The position numbers were made by a program, and so were the translations under genes. The notes below the pieces were generated by a model. It saw only the letters and a list, made by a program, of their open reading frames with translations. It ran no database searches and was not told the DNA's origin. Shown piece by piece: positions 1 through 9,669 of a stretch of 64,000 bases of DNA; position 1 is the first letter of the stretch; each line of letters begins with the position of its first letter. Source of the stretch: Acanthosoma haemorrhoidale (lineage: Eukaryota; Arthropoda; Insecta; Hemiptera; Acanthosomatidae); contig OV884012.1 in the NCBI GenBank assembly GCA_930367205.1, positions 38,021,520 through 38,085,519 of the forward strand, written 5' to 3'.

Positions 1-730
1 ACGAAGGATTTCGGGAGCTTCTTTTTTCCGGATTTGTAACTGAATATGATTCCTTGCGTCTTGGCCGGGTTGACTTGAATGTGGACGGCATCGAGTTTCT
101 CAGCGATCCGTTGACTAGCGCTCTCAGCGAATTTCAGGGCTCTGGAGGGATTGATGCTAGTGCTGTAAACACCTATATCGTCTGCATACGCGGATACCTC
201 GCAGTTGGGGTACGAGGCTCCTACGATGTGGGCGGTGGAAATGTTGAACAGCACGGGGCCAAGCACCGATCATTGGGAGACACCGGCAGTGTAGTTTCTT
301 CGGGTCGTAGACGTAGTGCCTATACGAACCGAAAAAGTTCTGCCTGTAAGGTAGGATCTTATCAGGTTCTGCAGCTGATCCGAGAATTCGTATTCCCTCA
401 GACGTTGGAGTAGGATGTAGTGGTCCACAGAGTCGAAAGCTTTCGAACAGTCCAGAGAAATCATAGCGGTAGCTCTGTTGCTCCGGACGTTCGATGCGAC
501 GTGGTGTTGCAATCTCACCAGGTTGTTGTTCGTGCTTAAGCCTGTGGTGAAACCAGTCTGCTCTGGTGGGATGACTTTTTGTGACTCGCAGTGCCCGGAG
601 AGATGTACGTGGATGATTCTCTCGAACAGCTTCGAGAGTTGAGTCAGCAGACTGATGGGGCGGTAATGAGATGGCTCATAACCACTTTTCGCTGGTTTCA
701 GAAGGGGGACCACTACAGCGATAATAATGA
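1..730 (-). pseudogene. Non-LTR retrotransposon reverse transcriptase fragment 1 (Jockey-like)
   Basis: Read on the minus strand this is the fingers and palm part of a non-LTR reverse transcriptase, the enzyme that copies element RNA into DNA at the target site. Visible in order are VVVPLLKP, YRPISLL, LFERII, IPPEQTGF, motif A DCSKAFDSVDH, a motif B region reading GVSQ-stop-SVLGPVLF, and motif C YADD at 177-188. A single in-frame TGA at 270-272 falls where most relatives have glycine (GVPQGSVLGP); the frame is otherwise open to base 1, where it leaves the window. The upstream end stops against the poly(A) of element 2, so the endonuclease and N-terminal part are absent. It is a relative of fragment 2, not a copy of it. 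The RT identity is secure; the exact clade is inferred from motif style. Confidence 0.88.
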
Positions 731-756
731 TTTTTTTTTTTTTTTTTTTTTTTTTT
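731..756 (-). other. Poly(A) tail of retrotransposon element 2
   Basis: Twenty-six uninterrupted T on the plus strand, meaning poly(A) on the minus strand. It lies downstream of the stop codon and 3' UTR of RT fragment 2 and directly abuts the coding sequence of RT fragment 1. This is the expected 3' end of an element integrated by target-primed reverse transcription, and the position suggests that element 2 landed in or next to element 1. Confidence 0.75.
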
Positions 757-1011
757 CTAAAGCCCATGAAGTTATACAATGAAAATATTAAAAGAAACTT
801 GGCAAATTTCTCCTCATCCTGCTATGCGCAGATGCATTTCAAGGAGTTCGTGTTACTCAACAATACAGATTGTGGTTAATAAGAAAATAATATGAATACA
901 AATCTAGGTGATGGGGCTCACCTTCAGTTTGAAAATGGGAGAAAAAAAAACTTACAAACTAAAAACTATACCTAGAACCTAAAACTAAAGCGTTCAAGCC
1001 ACGACAGCGTC
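757..1011 (-). other. 3' UTR of retrotransposon element 2
   Basis: A 255-bp AT-rich stretch lies between the TAG of RT fragment 2 (1,012-1,014) and the poly(A) at 731-756. It has no long open frame and no recognisable RNA gene. Its position and the adjacent poly(A) identify it as the 3' untranslated region of the same element. I see no canonical AATAAA close to the tail. Confidence 0.65.
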
Positions 1012-2077
1012 CTACCATCGATGGGGGAACGGAGCAGGGGTTATAGTGTTAAACACCGGGTTTGTCAAATGTTGTAATGAGTCGAAAAATTTGATATGTC
1101 TACGCTGGATGAATTCATCCACCGTAGGCAGCTCAAATATCTCATGCAGCTCACTGTTGCTCCGTTGCTCGAATGAAGTACCTCTGAACACTTTCATCAG
1201 TATACCGTTTTGGAATTGTTGGAGTTTCTTCGCTGTCATATACCTCAGATAACGAAACAGCGGTGCACCATACAGCAGAGTAGGCCTTAGTATGCTCTTG
1301 TATATCAATAGCTTGAGACGCAGTGATAGATTGGGGGATGTCAATAAGTGCGTAAGCCGGTAAGACTTCATGCGTGTATGCTTCAACTTCTTCGCAAAAT
1401 GGTTACTAAAATGGAGGTGTCTGTCCATTTTAATTCCCAGATATACTAGGCCGTTGGCTGGTGAAGTTTCCTCCGTTCCTACTATGTAACTAGAATTATG
1501 TAACTTTTGGAAAGAGAAAATTACACAGTCAGTCTTACCCGCGTTTACAGAGATATTGAGTCTCCCCAATCTCTCACTGATCTGGTTACAGGCTGCTTCA
1601 GCTTGTCTTAGAGCTACCTTGGCACTCATGCTGCTACTGTACACTGCTATGTCATCCGCGAAAGCAGTAACTGTGGTATTTTTGTACCGGGCTCCGACAA
1701 TCTCAGACGAGTATACCTTGAATAGTACAGGGGATAAGACGGCGCCTTGGGGTACTCCACAGGTCAATGGCACAGCTTCGGAGAAGCTATCACCCACCCG
1801 CACCCGCAGCGATCTGTTTTTCAGGAAACTAGCCAGAATTGAATATAGTTGTTCCGGGCATTCCCGGTCGCAGAGCATTTGACACAGTGTCCCGTGAGAC
1901 ACCGAGTCGAATGCTTGGGTGAAATCATGAAATCATAGCCGTGGCTATGTTTCTATTCATGTTATGGCTAACTTCTGACTGCACCTTCAGAAGGGGGTGC
2001 TCTGCGCTCATACTGGATTGGAATCCAGTCTGCTCTGGCGGAATGATATCATTTTCCGAGCAGTGATCTTTTAGATA
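1012..2077 (-). pseudogene. Non-LTR retrotransposon reverse transcriptase fragment 2 (Jockey-like), frameshifted
   Basis: The minus strand encodes the C-terminal half of a Jockey-type reverse transcriptase. From upstream: IIPPEQTGF, NIATAMIS, motif A DFTQAFDSVSH, motif B CGVPQGAVLSP (about 1,730-1,760), motif C FADD at 1,651-1,662, a KTDCVIFSF segment, the YLGIKMDRHLHFSNH thumb-region motif, LIYKSILRPTLLYG, and a C-terminal ELPTVDEFIQRRHIKF region ending in TAG at 1,012-1,014. The frame is intact from 1,926 down to the stop. At about 1,927 it shifts by one extra base (equivalently two lost), so MIS and the motif A aspartate lie in different frames. All three catalytic motifs survive in sequence, but the protein could not be made whole. 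The 5' side ends near 2,077 against the satellite junction, so the endonuclease and ORF1 are missing. Confidence 0.9.
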
Positions 2078-2113
2078 AATCAAAATAATTTTGATGTTTT
2101 GTTTTGATTTGAA
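2078..2113. other. Retroelement-satellite junction with an AT palindrome
   Basis: These 36 bp match neither the RT reading frame nor the satellite monomer. They consist of ATTTTGAT-like words. At 2,079-2,095 there is an inverted repeat with arms ATCAAAAT and ATTTTGAT around a single central A, which overlaps the boundary itself. The satellite becomes recognisable at 2,114 in the middle of a monomer. The block may be filler from end joining, or decayed satellite. Confidence 0.55.
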
Positions 2114-2668
2114 GGTTTAAAGATAGTGTGTATTGCGGGTTTAGTATCCTTTTTAAATGAAGGGGCAACAAGGGTTTTTGTAAGATAATTATTAAACTAG
2201 TGGAGATAATCAACTGTAAACAGTTAGAAACTGTTTAGAATGTCCTTCTTTATAAATGGTGAAAGTTTCTGCAAAAAACAGAACATTGATGTTTTGAGAA
2301 AAAAACAAAGTCTAATACATGCATTTTTTTTTGACCTAAAAAAAAAAAGGTCTTTGATATGTATGAAACTTGGATGCTATATGAAGGACACTAAACTCTA
2401 TATATAGGAGCAGTCTGTTCCTCTCTATATAAACAGGAGAGAAAGAGAAATTTTGTTAAAAATTTGAATAAATAGATTTCTTTTATATTGACGTCCTTAA
2501 TGCAGTTTTTCATCCTGAATCCAATGGTGGTATTAGTTTTCAAATATCTCCAATACTAAAGGAGATATCGCGGTTTAAAGATAGTGTGTATTGCGGGTTT
2601 AGTATCCTTTTTAAATGAAGGGGCAACGAGGGTTTTTGGAAGATAATTATTAAACTAGTGGAGATATC
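2114..2668 (+). repeat. Array-edge monomers with private changes
   Basis: The outermost satellite sequence starts mid-monomer. It carries changes that I do not see elsewhere: TTTTTGTAAGATAA instead of TTTTTGGAAGATAA, GATAATCAACTG instead of GATATCGAACTG, TTGACCTAAA in the T/A tract, and CCTTAATGCAG in place of CCTTGATGCAG. The second monomer contains insert copy 1. Extra divergence at the last repeats is expected where homogenisation by recombination is weakest. Confidence 0.8.
2359..2477. other. 119-bp insert within a satellite monomer, copy 1
   Basis: The monomer word TTTGAT is followed by 119 bp of unrelated sequence ending in GAT, after which the monomer resumes at TTCTTTTATATTG. GAT therefore flanks the foreign 116 bp on both sides, like a 3-bp target duplication. 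Inside is an imperfect hairpin: TATATAGGAG at 2,401-2,410 faces CTC-T-CTATATA at 2,421-2,431 with a 10-nt loop. There are no terminal inverted repeats, no poly(A), no tRNA-like start and no open frame of note. I do not recognise it. Confidence 0.85.
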
Positions 2669-4141
2669 GAACTGTAAACAATTAGAAACTGTTTAGAATG
2701 TCCTTCTTTATAAATATTAAAAGTTTCTGCAAAAAACAGAACATTGATGTTTTGAGAAAAAAACAAAGTCTAATACATGAATTTTTTTTTACCTAAAAAA
2801 AAAAAAGGTCTTTGATTTCTTTTATATTGACGTCCTTGATGCAGTTTTTCATCCTGAATCCAATGGTGGTATTAGTTTTTAAATATCCCCAATACTTAAG
2901 GAGATATCACGGTTTAAAGATAGTGTGTATTGCGGGTTTAGTATCCTTTTTAAATGAAGGGGCAACGAGGGTTTTTGGAAGATAATTATTATACTAGTGG
3001 AGATATCGAACTGTAAACAGTTAGAAACTGTTTAGAATGTCCTTCTTTATAAATGGTGAAAGTTTCTGCAAAAAATAGAACATTGATGTTTTGAGAAAAA
3101 AACAAAGTCTAATACATGAATTTTTTTTTACCTAAAAAAAAAAAGGTCTTTGATTTCTTTTATATTGACGTCCTTGATGCAGTTTTTCATCCTGAATCCA
3201 ATGGTGGTATTAGTTTTAAATATCTCCAATACTTAAGGAGATATCGCGGTTTAAAGATAGTGTGTATTGCGGGTTTAGTATCCTTTTTAAATGAAGGGGT
3301 AACGAGGGTTTTTGGAAGATAATTATTAAACTAGTGGAGATATCGAACTGTAAACAGTTAGAAACTGTTTAGAATGTCTTTCTTTATAAATAGTGAAAGT
3401 TTCTGAAAAAAACAGAACATTGATGTTTTGAGAAAAAAACAAAGTCTAATACATGCATTTTTTTTTTACCTAAAAGAAAAAAGGTCTTTGATTTCTTTTA
3501 TATTGACGTCCTTGATGCAGTTTTTCATCCTGAATCTAATGGTGGTATTAGTTTTTAAATATCCCCAATACTTAGGGAGATATCACGGTTTAAAGATAGT
3601 GTGTATTGCGGGTTTAGTATCCTTTTTAAATGAAGGGGCAACAAGGGTTTTTGGAAGATAATTATTAAACTAGTGGAGATATCGAACTGTAAACAGTTAG
3701 AAACTGTTTAGAATGTCTTTCTTTATAAATAGTGAAAGTTTCTGCAAAAAACAGAACATTGATGTTTTGAGAAAAAAACAAAGTCTAATACATGCATTTT
3801 TTTTTTTCCTAAAAGAAAAAAGGTCTTTGATATGTATGAAACTTGGATGCTATATGAAGGACACTAAACTCTATATATAGGAGCAGTCTGTTCCTCTCTA
3901 TATAAACAGGAGAGAAAGAGAAATTTTGTTAAAAATTTGAATAAATAGATTTCTTTTATATTGACGTCCTTGATGCAGTTTTTCATCCTGAATCCAATGG
4001 TGGTATTAGTTTTCAAATATCTCCAATACTAAAGGAGATATCGCGGTTTAAAGATAGTGTGTATTGCGGGTTTAGTATCCTTTTTAAATGAAGGGGCAAC
4101 GAGGGTTTTTGGAAGATAATTATTAAACTAGTGGAGATATC
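2669..4141 (+). repeat. Edge higher-order repeat unit 1 (four monomers plus insert, 1,473 bp)
   Basis: Four monomers in a fixed order: one with the AAACAATT dyad change, one with AAAAAATAGAAC, one with TTTCTGAAAAAAAC and CCTAAAAGAAAA, and one with the 119-bp insert. The next unit repeats the order 1,473 bp later. It differs from unit 2 by a few substitutions (for example ATATTAAAAG against ATATGAAAAG near 2,718). Confidence 0.88.
3832..3950. other. 119-bp insert within a satellite monomer, copy 2
   Basis: Identical by eye to the insert at 2,359-2,477 and exactly 1,473 bp downstream of it, at the same monomer position. The upstream half of the host monomer is of another family (CCTAAAAGAAAAAAGG in the A-tract) than in copy 1. 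The downstream half shares the rare TTTTCAAATAT and ATACTAAAGG variants with the other two copies. Confidence 0.9.
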
Positions 4142-5614
4142 GAACTGTAAACAATTAGAAACTGTTTAGAATGTCCTTCTTTATAAATATGAAAAGTTTC
4201 TGCAAAAAACAGAACATTGATGTTTTGAGAAAAAAACAAAGTCTAATACATGAATTTTTTTTTACCTAAAAAAAAAAAAGGTCTTTGATTTCTTTTATAT
4301 TGACGTCCTTGATGCAGTTTTTCATCCTGAATCCAATGGTGGTATTAGTTTTTAAATATCCCCAATACTTAAGGAGATATCACGGTTTAAAGATAGTGTG
4401 TATTGCGGGTTTAGTATCCTTTTTAAATGAAGGGGCAACGAGGGTTTTTGGAAGATAATTATTATACTAGTGGAGATATCGAACTGTAAACAGTTAGAAA
4501 CTGTTTAGAATGTCCTTCTTTATAAATGGTGAAAGTTTCTGCAAAAAATAGAACATTGATGTTTTGAGAAAAAAACAAAGTCTAATACATGAATTTTTTT
4601 TTACCTAAAAAAAAAAAGGTCTTTGATTTCTTTTATATTGACGTCCTTGATGCAGTTTTTCATCCTGAATCCAATGGTGGTATTAGTTTTAAATATCTCC
4701 AATACTTAAGGAGATATCGCGGTTTAAAGATAGTGTGTATTGCGGGTTTAGTATCCTTTTTAAATGAAGGGGTAACGAGGGTTTTTGGAAGATAATTATT
4801 AAACTAGTGGAGATATCGAACTGTAAACAGTTAGAAACTGTTTAGAATGTCTTTCTTTATAAATAGTGAAAGTTTCTGAAAAAAACAGAACATTGATGTT
4901 TTGAGAAAAAAACAAAGTCTAATACATGCATTTTTTTTTTTCCTAAAAGAAAAAAGGTCTTTGATTTCTTTTATATTGACGTCCTTGATGCAGTTTTTCA
5001 TCCTGAATCTAATGGTGGTATTAGTTTTTAAATATCCCCAATACTTAGGGAGATATCACGGTTTAAAGATAGTGTGTATTGCGGGTTTAGTATCCTTTTT
5101 AAATGAAGGGACAACAAGGGTTTTTGGAAGATAATTATTAAACTAGTGGAGATATCGAACTGTAAACAGTTAGAAACTGTTTAGAATGTCTTTCTTTATA
5201 AATAGTGAAAGTTTCTGCAAAAAACAGAACATTGATGTTTTGAGAAAAAAACAAAGTCTAATACATGCATTTTTTTTTTTCCTAAAAGAAAAAAGGTCTT
5301 TGATATGTATGAAACTTGGATGCTATATGAAGGACACTAAACTCTATATATAGGAGCAGTCTGTTCCTCTCTATATAAACAGGAGAGAAAGAGAAATTTT
5401 GTTAAAAATTTGAATAAATAGATTTCTTTTATATTGACGTCCTTGATGCAGTTTTTCATCCTGAATCCAATGGTGGTATTAGTTTTCAAATATCTCCAAT
5501 ACTAAAGGAGATATCGCGGTTTAAAGATAGTGTGTATTGCGGGTTTAGTATCCTTTTTAAATGAAGGGGCAACGAGGGTTTTTGGAAGATAATTATTAAA
5601 CTAGTGGAGATATC
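4142..5614 (+). repeat. Edge higher-order repeat unit 2 (four monomers plus insert, 1,473 bp)
   Basis: This repeats the monomer order of the previous unit, including the insert monomer. The following monomer (5,615-5,953) begins a third round with the same AAACAATT variant but then passes into the 1,351-bp repeat, so the edge HOR ends here. Confidence 0.88.
5305..5423. other. 119-bp insert within a satellite monomer, copy 3
   Basis: The third and last copy, again 1,473 bp after the previous one and with the same flanks. No further copy occurs in the remaining 58 kb, so the insert is confined to the array edge. Confidence 0.9.
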
Positions 5615-5953
5615 GAACTGTAAACAATTAGAAACTGTTTAGAATGTCCTTCTTTATAAATATGAAAAGTTTCTGCAAAAAACAGAACATTGATGTTTTG
5701 AGAAAAAAACAAAGTCTAATACATGCATTTTTTTTTTACCTAAAAAAAAAAAGGTCTTTGATTTCTTTTATATTGACGTCCTTGATGCAGTTTTTCATCC
5801 TGAATCCAATGGTGGTATTAGTTTTTAAATATCCCCAATACTTAAGGAGATATCACGGTTTAAAGATAGTGTGTATTGCGGGTTTAGTATTCTTTTTAAA
5901 TGAAGGGGCAACGAGGGTTTTTGGAAGATAATTATTAAACTAGTGGAGATATC

Positions 5954-7304
5954 GAACTGTAAACAGTTAGAAACTGTTTAGAATGTCCTTCTTTATAAAT
6001 GGTGAAAGTTTCTGCAAAAAATAGAACATTGATGTTTTGAGAAAAAAACAAAGTCTAATACATGAATTTTTTTTTACCTAAAAAAAAAAAGGTCTTTGAT
6101 TTCTTTTATATTGACGTCCTTGATGCAGTTTTTCATCCTGAATCCAATGGTGGTATTAGTTTTAAATATCTCCAATACTTAAGGAGATATCGCGGTTTAA
6201 AGATAGTGTGTATTGCGGGTTTAGTATCCTTTTTAAATGAAGGGGCAACGAGGGTTTTGGTAGATAATTATTAAACTAGTGGAGATATCGAACTGTAAAC
6301 AGTTAGAAACTGTTTAGACTGTCCTTCTTTATAAATGGTGAAAGTTTCTGCAAAAAACAGAACATTGATGTTTTGAGAAAAAAACAAAGTCTAATACATG
6401 CATTTTTTTTTTACCTAAAAAAAAAAAGGTCTTTGATTTCTTTTATATTGACGTCTTTGATGCAGGTTTTCATCCTGAATCCAATGGTGGTATTAGTTTT
6501 TAAATATCCCCAATACTTAAGGAGATATCACGGTTTAAAGATAGTGTGTATTGCGGGTTTAGTATCCTTTTTAAATGAAGGGGCAACGAGGGTTTTTGGA
6601 AGATAATTATTATACTAGTGGAGATATCGAACTGTAAACAGTTAGAAACTGTTTAGAATGTCCTTCTTTATAAATGGTGAAAGTTTCTGCAAAAAATAGA
6701 ACATTGATGTTTTGAGAAAAAAACAAAGTCTAATACATGAATTTTTTTTTACCTAAAAAAAAAAAGGTCTTTGATTTCTTTTATATTGACGTCCTTGATG
6801 CAGTTTTTCATCCTGAATCCAATGGTGGTATTAGTTTTAAATATCTCCAATACTTAAGGAGATATCGCGGTTTAAAGATAGTGTGTATTGCGGGTTTAGT
6901 ATCCTTTTTAAATGAAGGGGTAACGAGGGTTTTTGGAAGATAATTATTAAACTAGTGGAGATATCGAACTGTAAACAGTTAGAAACTGTTTAGAATGTCT
7001 TTCTTTATAAATAGTGAAAGTTTCTGAAAAAAACAGAACATTGATGTTTTGAGAAAAAAACAAAGTCTAATACATGCATTTTTTTTTTACCTAAAAGAAA
7101 AAAGGTCTTTGATTTCTTTTATATTGACGTCCTTGATGCAGTTTTTCATCCTGAATCTAATGGTGGTATTAGTTTTTAAATATCCCCAATACTTAGGGAG
7201 ATATCACGGTTTAAAGATAGTGTGTATTGCGGGTTTAGTATTCTTTTTAAATGAAGGGGCAACGAGGGTTTTTGGAAGATAATTATTAAACTAGTGGAGA
7301 TATC
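5954..7304 (+). repeat. Four-monomer higher-order repeat, unit 1 (1,351 bp)
   Basis: Monomers a-b-c-d. Monomer a has TTTAAATATCTCC with one T missing and ends GTTTTGGTAGATAA. Monomer b has GACTGTCC, GTCTTTGATGCAGG and TTATACTAG. Monomer c has AAAAAATAGAAC and GGGGTAACG. Monomer d has TTTCTGAAAAAAAC, CCTAAAAGAAAA and CTTAGGGAGA. Monomers c and d correspond to two monomers of the 1,473-bp edge unit. Confidence 0.88.
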
Positions 7305-8318
7305 GAACTGTAAACAGTTAGAAACTGTTTAGAATGTCCTTCTTTATAAATGGTGAAAGTTTCTGCAAAAAATAGAACATTGATGTTTTGAGAAAAAAAC
7401 AAAGTCTAATACATGAATTTTTTTTTACCTAAAAAAAAAAAGGTCTTTGATTTCTTTTATATTGACGTCCTTGATGCAGTTTTTCATCCTGAATCCAATG
7501 GTGGTATTAGTTTTAAATATCTCCAATACTTAAGGAGATATCGCGGTTTAAAGATAGTGTGTATTGCGGGTTTAGTATCCTTTTTAAATGAAGGGGCAAC
7601 GAGGGTTTTGGTAGATAATTATTAAACTAGTGGAGATATCGAACTGTAAACAGTTAGAAACTGTTTAGACTGTCCTTCTTTATAAATGGTGAAAGTTTCT
7701 GCAAAAAACAGAACATTGATGTTTTGAGAAAAAAACAAAGTCTAATACATGCATTTTTTTTTTACCTAAAAAAAAAAAGGTCTTTGATTTCTTTTATATT
7801 GACGTCTTTGATGCAGGTTTTCATCCTGAATCCAATGGTGGTATTAGTTTTTAAATATCCCCAATACTTAAGGAGATATCACGGTTTAAAGATAGTGTGT
7901 ATTGCGGGTTTAGTATCCTTTTTAAATGAAGGGGCAACGAGGGTTTTTGGAAGATAATTATTATACTAGTGGAGATATCGAACTGTAAACAGTTAGAAAC
8001 TGTTTAGAATGTCCTTCTTTATAAATGGTGAAAGTTTCTGCAAAAAATAGAACATTGATGTTTTGAGAAAAAAACAAAGTCTAATACATGCATTTTTTTT
8101 TTACCTAAAAAAAAAAAGGTCTTTGATTTCTTTTATATTGACGTCCTTGATGCAGTTTTTCATCCTGAATCCAATGGTGGTATTAGTTTTTAAATATCCC
8201 CAATACTTAAGGAGATATCACGGTTTAAAGATAGTGTGTATTGCGGGTTTAGTATTCTTTTTAAATGAAGGGGCAACGAGGGTTTTTGGAAGATAATTAT
8301 TAAACTAGTGGAGATATC
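7305..8318 (+). repeat. Contracted three-monomer unit (1,014 bp)
   Basis: Monomers a and b are as in the neighbouring units, followed by a single monomer that begins like c (AAAAAATAGAAC) and ends like d in that array stretch (AGTATTCTTTTT). It replaces the c-d pair of the other units, so this copy is one monomer shorter. Confidence 0.82.
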
Positions 8319-9669
8319 GAACTGTAAACAGTTAGAAACTGTTTAGAATGTCCTTCTTTATAAATGGTGAAAGTTTCTGCAAAAAATAGAACATTGATGT
8401 TTTGAGAAAAAAACAAAGTCTAATACATGAATTTTTTTTTACCTAAAAAAAAAAAGGTCTTTGATTTCTTTTATATTGACGTCCTTGATGCAGTTTTTCA
8501 TCCTGAATCCAATGGTGGTATTAGTTTTAAATATCTCCAATACTTAAGGAGATATCGCGGTTTAAAGATAGTGTGTATTGCGGGTTTAGTATCCTTTTTA
8601 AATGAAGGGGCAACGAGGGTTTTGGTAGATAATTATTAAACTAGTGGAGATATCGAACTGTAAACAGTTAGAAACTGTTTAGACTGTCCTTCTTTATAAA
8701 TGGTGAAAGTTTCTGCAAAAAACAGAACATTGATGTTTTGAGAAAAAAACAAAGTCTAATACATGCATTTTTTTTTTACCTAAAAAAAAAAAGGTCTTTG
8801 ATTTCTTTTATATTGACGTCTTTGATGCAGGTTTTCATCCTGAATCCAATGGTGGTATTAGTTTTTAAATATCCCCAATACTTAAGGAGATATCACGGTT
8901 TAAAGATAGTGTGTATTGCGGGTTTAGTATCCTTTTTAAATGAAGGGGCAACGAGGGTTTTTGGAAGATAATTATTATACTAGTGGAGATATCGAACTGT
9001 AAACAGTTAGAAACTGTTTAGAATGTCCTTCTTTATAAATGGTGAAAGTTTCTGCAAAAAATAGAACATTGATGTTTTGAGAAAAAAACAAAGTCTAATA
9101 CATGAATTTTTTTTTACCTAAAAAAAAAAAGGTCTTTGATTTCTTTTATATTGACGTCCTTGATGCAGTTTTTCATCCTGAATCCAATGGTGGTATTAGT
9201 TTTAAATATCTCCAATACTTAAGGAGATATCGCGGTTTAAAGATAGTGTGTATTGCGGGTTTAGTATCCTTTTTAAATGAAGGGGTAACGAGGGTTTTTG
9301 GAAGATAATTATTAAACTAGTGGAGATATCGAACTGTAAACAGTTAGAAACTGTTTAGAATGTCTTTCTTTATAAATAGTGAAAGTTTCTGAAAAAAACA
9401 GAACATTGATGTTTTGAGAAAAAAACAAAGTCTAATACATGCATTTTTTTTTTACCTAAAAGAAAAAAGGTCTTTGATTTCTTTTATATTGACGTCCTTG
9501 ATGCAGTTTTTCATCCTGAATCTAATGGTGGTATTAGTTTTTAAATATCCCCAATACTTAGGGAGATATCACGGTTTAAAGATAGTGTGTATTGCGGGTT
9601 TAGTATTCTTTTTAAATGAAGGGGCAACGAGGGTTTTTGGAAGATAATTATTAAACTAGTGGAGATATC
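8319..9669 (+). repeat. Four-monomer higher-order repeat, unit 3 (1,351 bp)
   Basis: The full a-b-c-d order returns with the same diagnostic variants as 5,954-7,304, including AGTATTCTTTTT in the fourth monomer. Confidence 0.88.

Noticed and set aside
54..413. Plus-strand ORF of 119 codons
   Set aside because: Lies antisense to RT fragment 1, whose motifs (YADD, motif A, YRPISLL) are clear on the minus strand; it is a shadow frame.
1556..1882. Plus-strand ORFs at 1,046-1,252 and 1,556-1,882
   Set aside because: Antisense to RT fragment 2 and without protein features of their own.
723..2095. Target-site duplication around element 2
   Set aside because: The bases beside the poly(A) (CGATAATAATGA) do not recur at the 5' junction near 2,078; the 5' side seems rearranged.
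2399..2435. Promoter from the TATATA words in the insert
   Set aside because: TATA-like words are common in AT-rich DNA; there is no downstream gene and no other core promoter element.
2359..5423. The 119-bp insert as a SINE or MITE
   Set aside because: No tRNA-like boxes, poly(A) tail or terminal inverted repeats are visible. The GAT flanks are only 3 bp and could be chance, so I left it unclassified.
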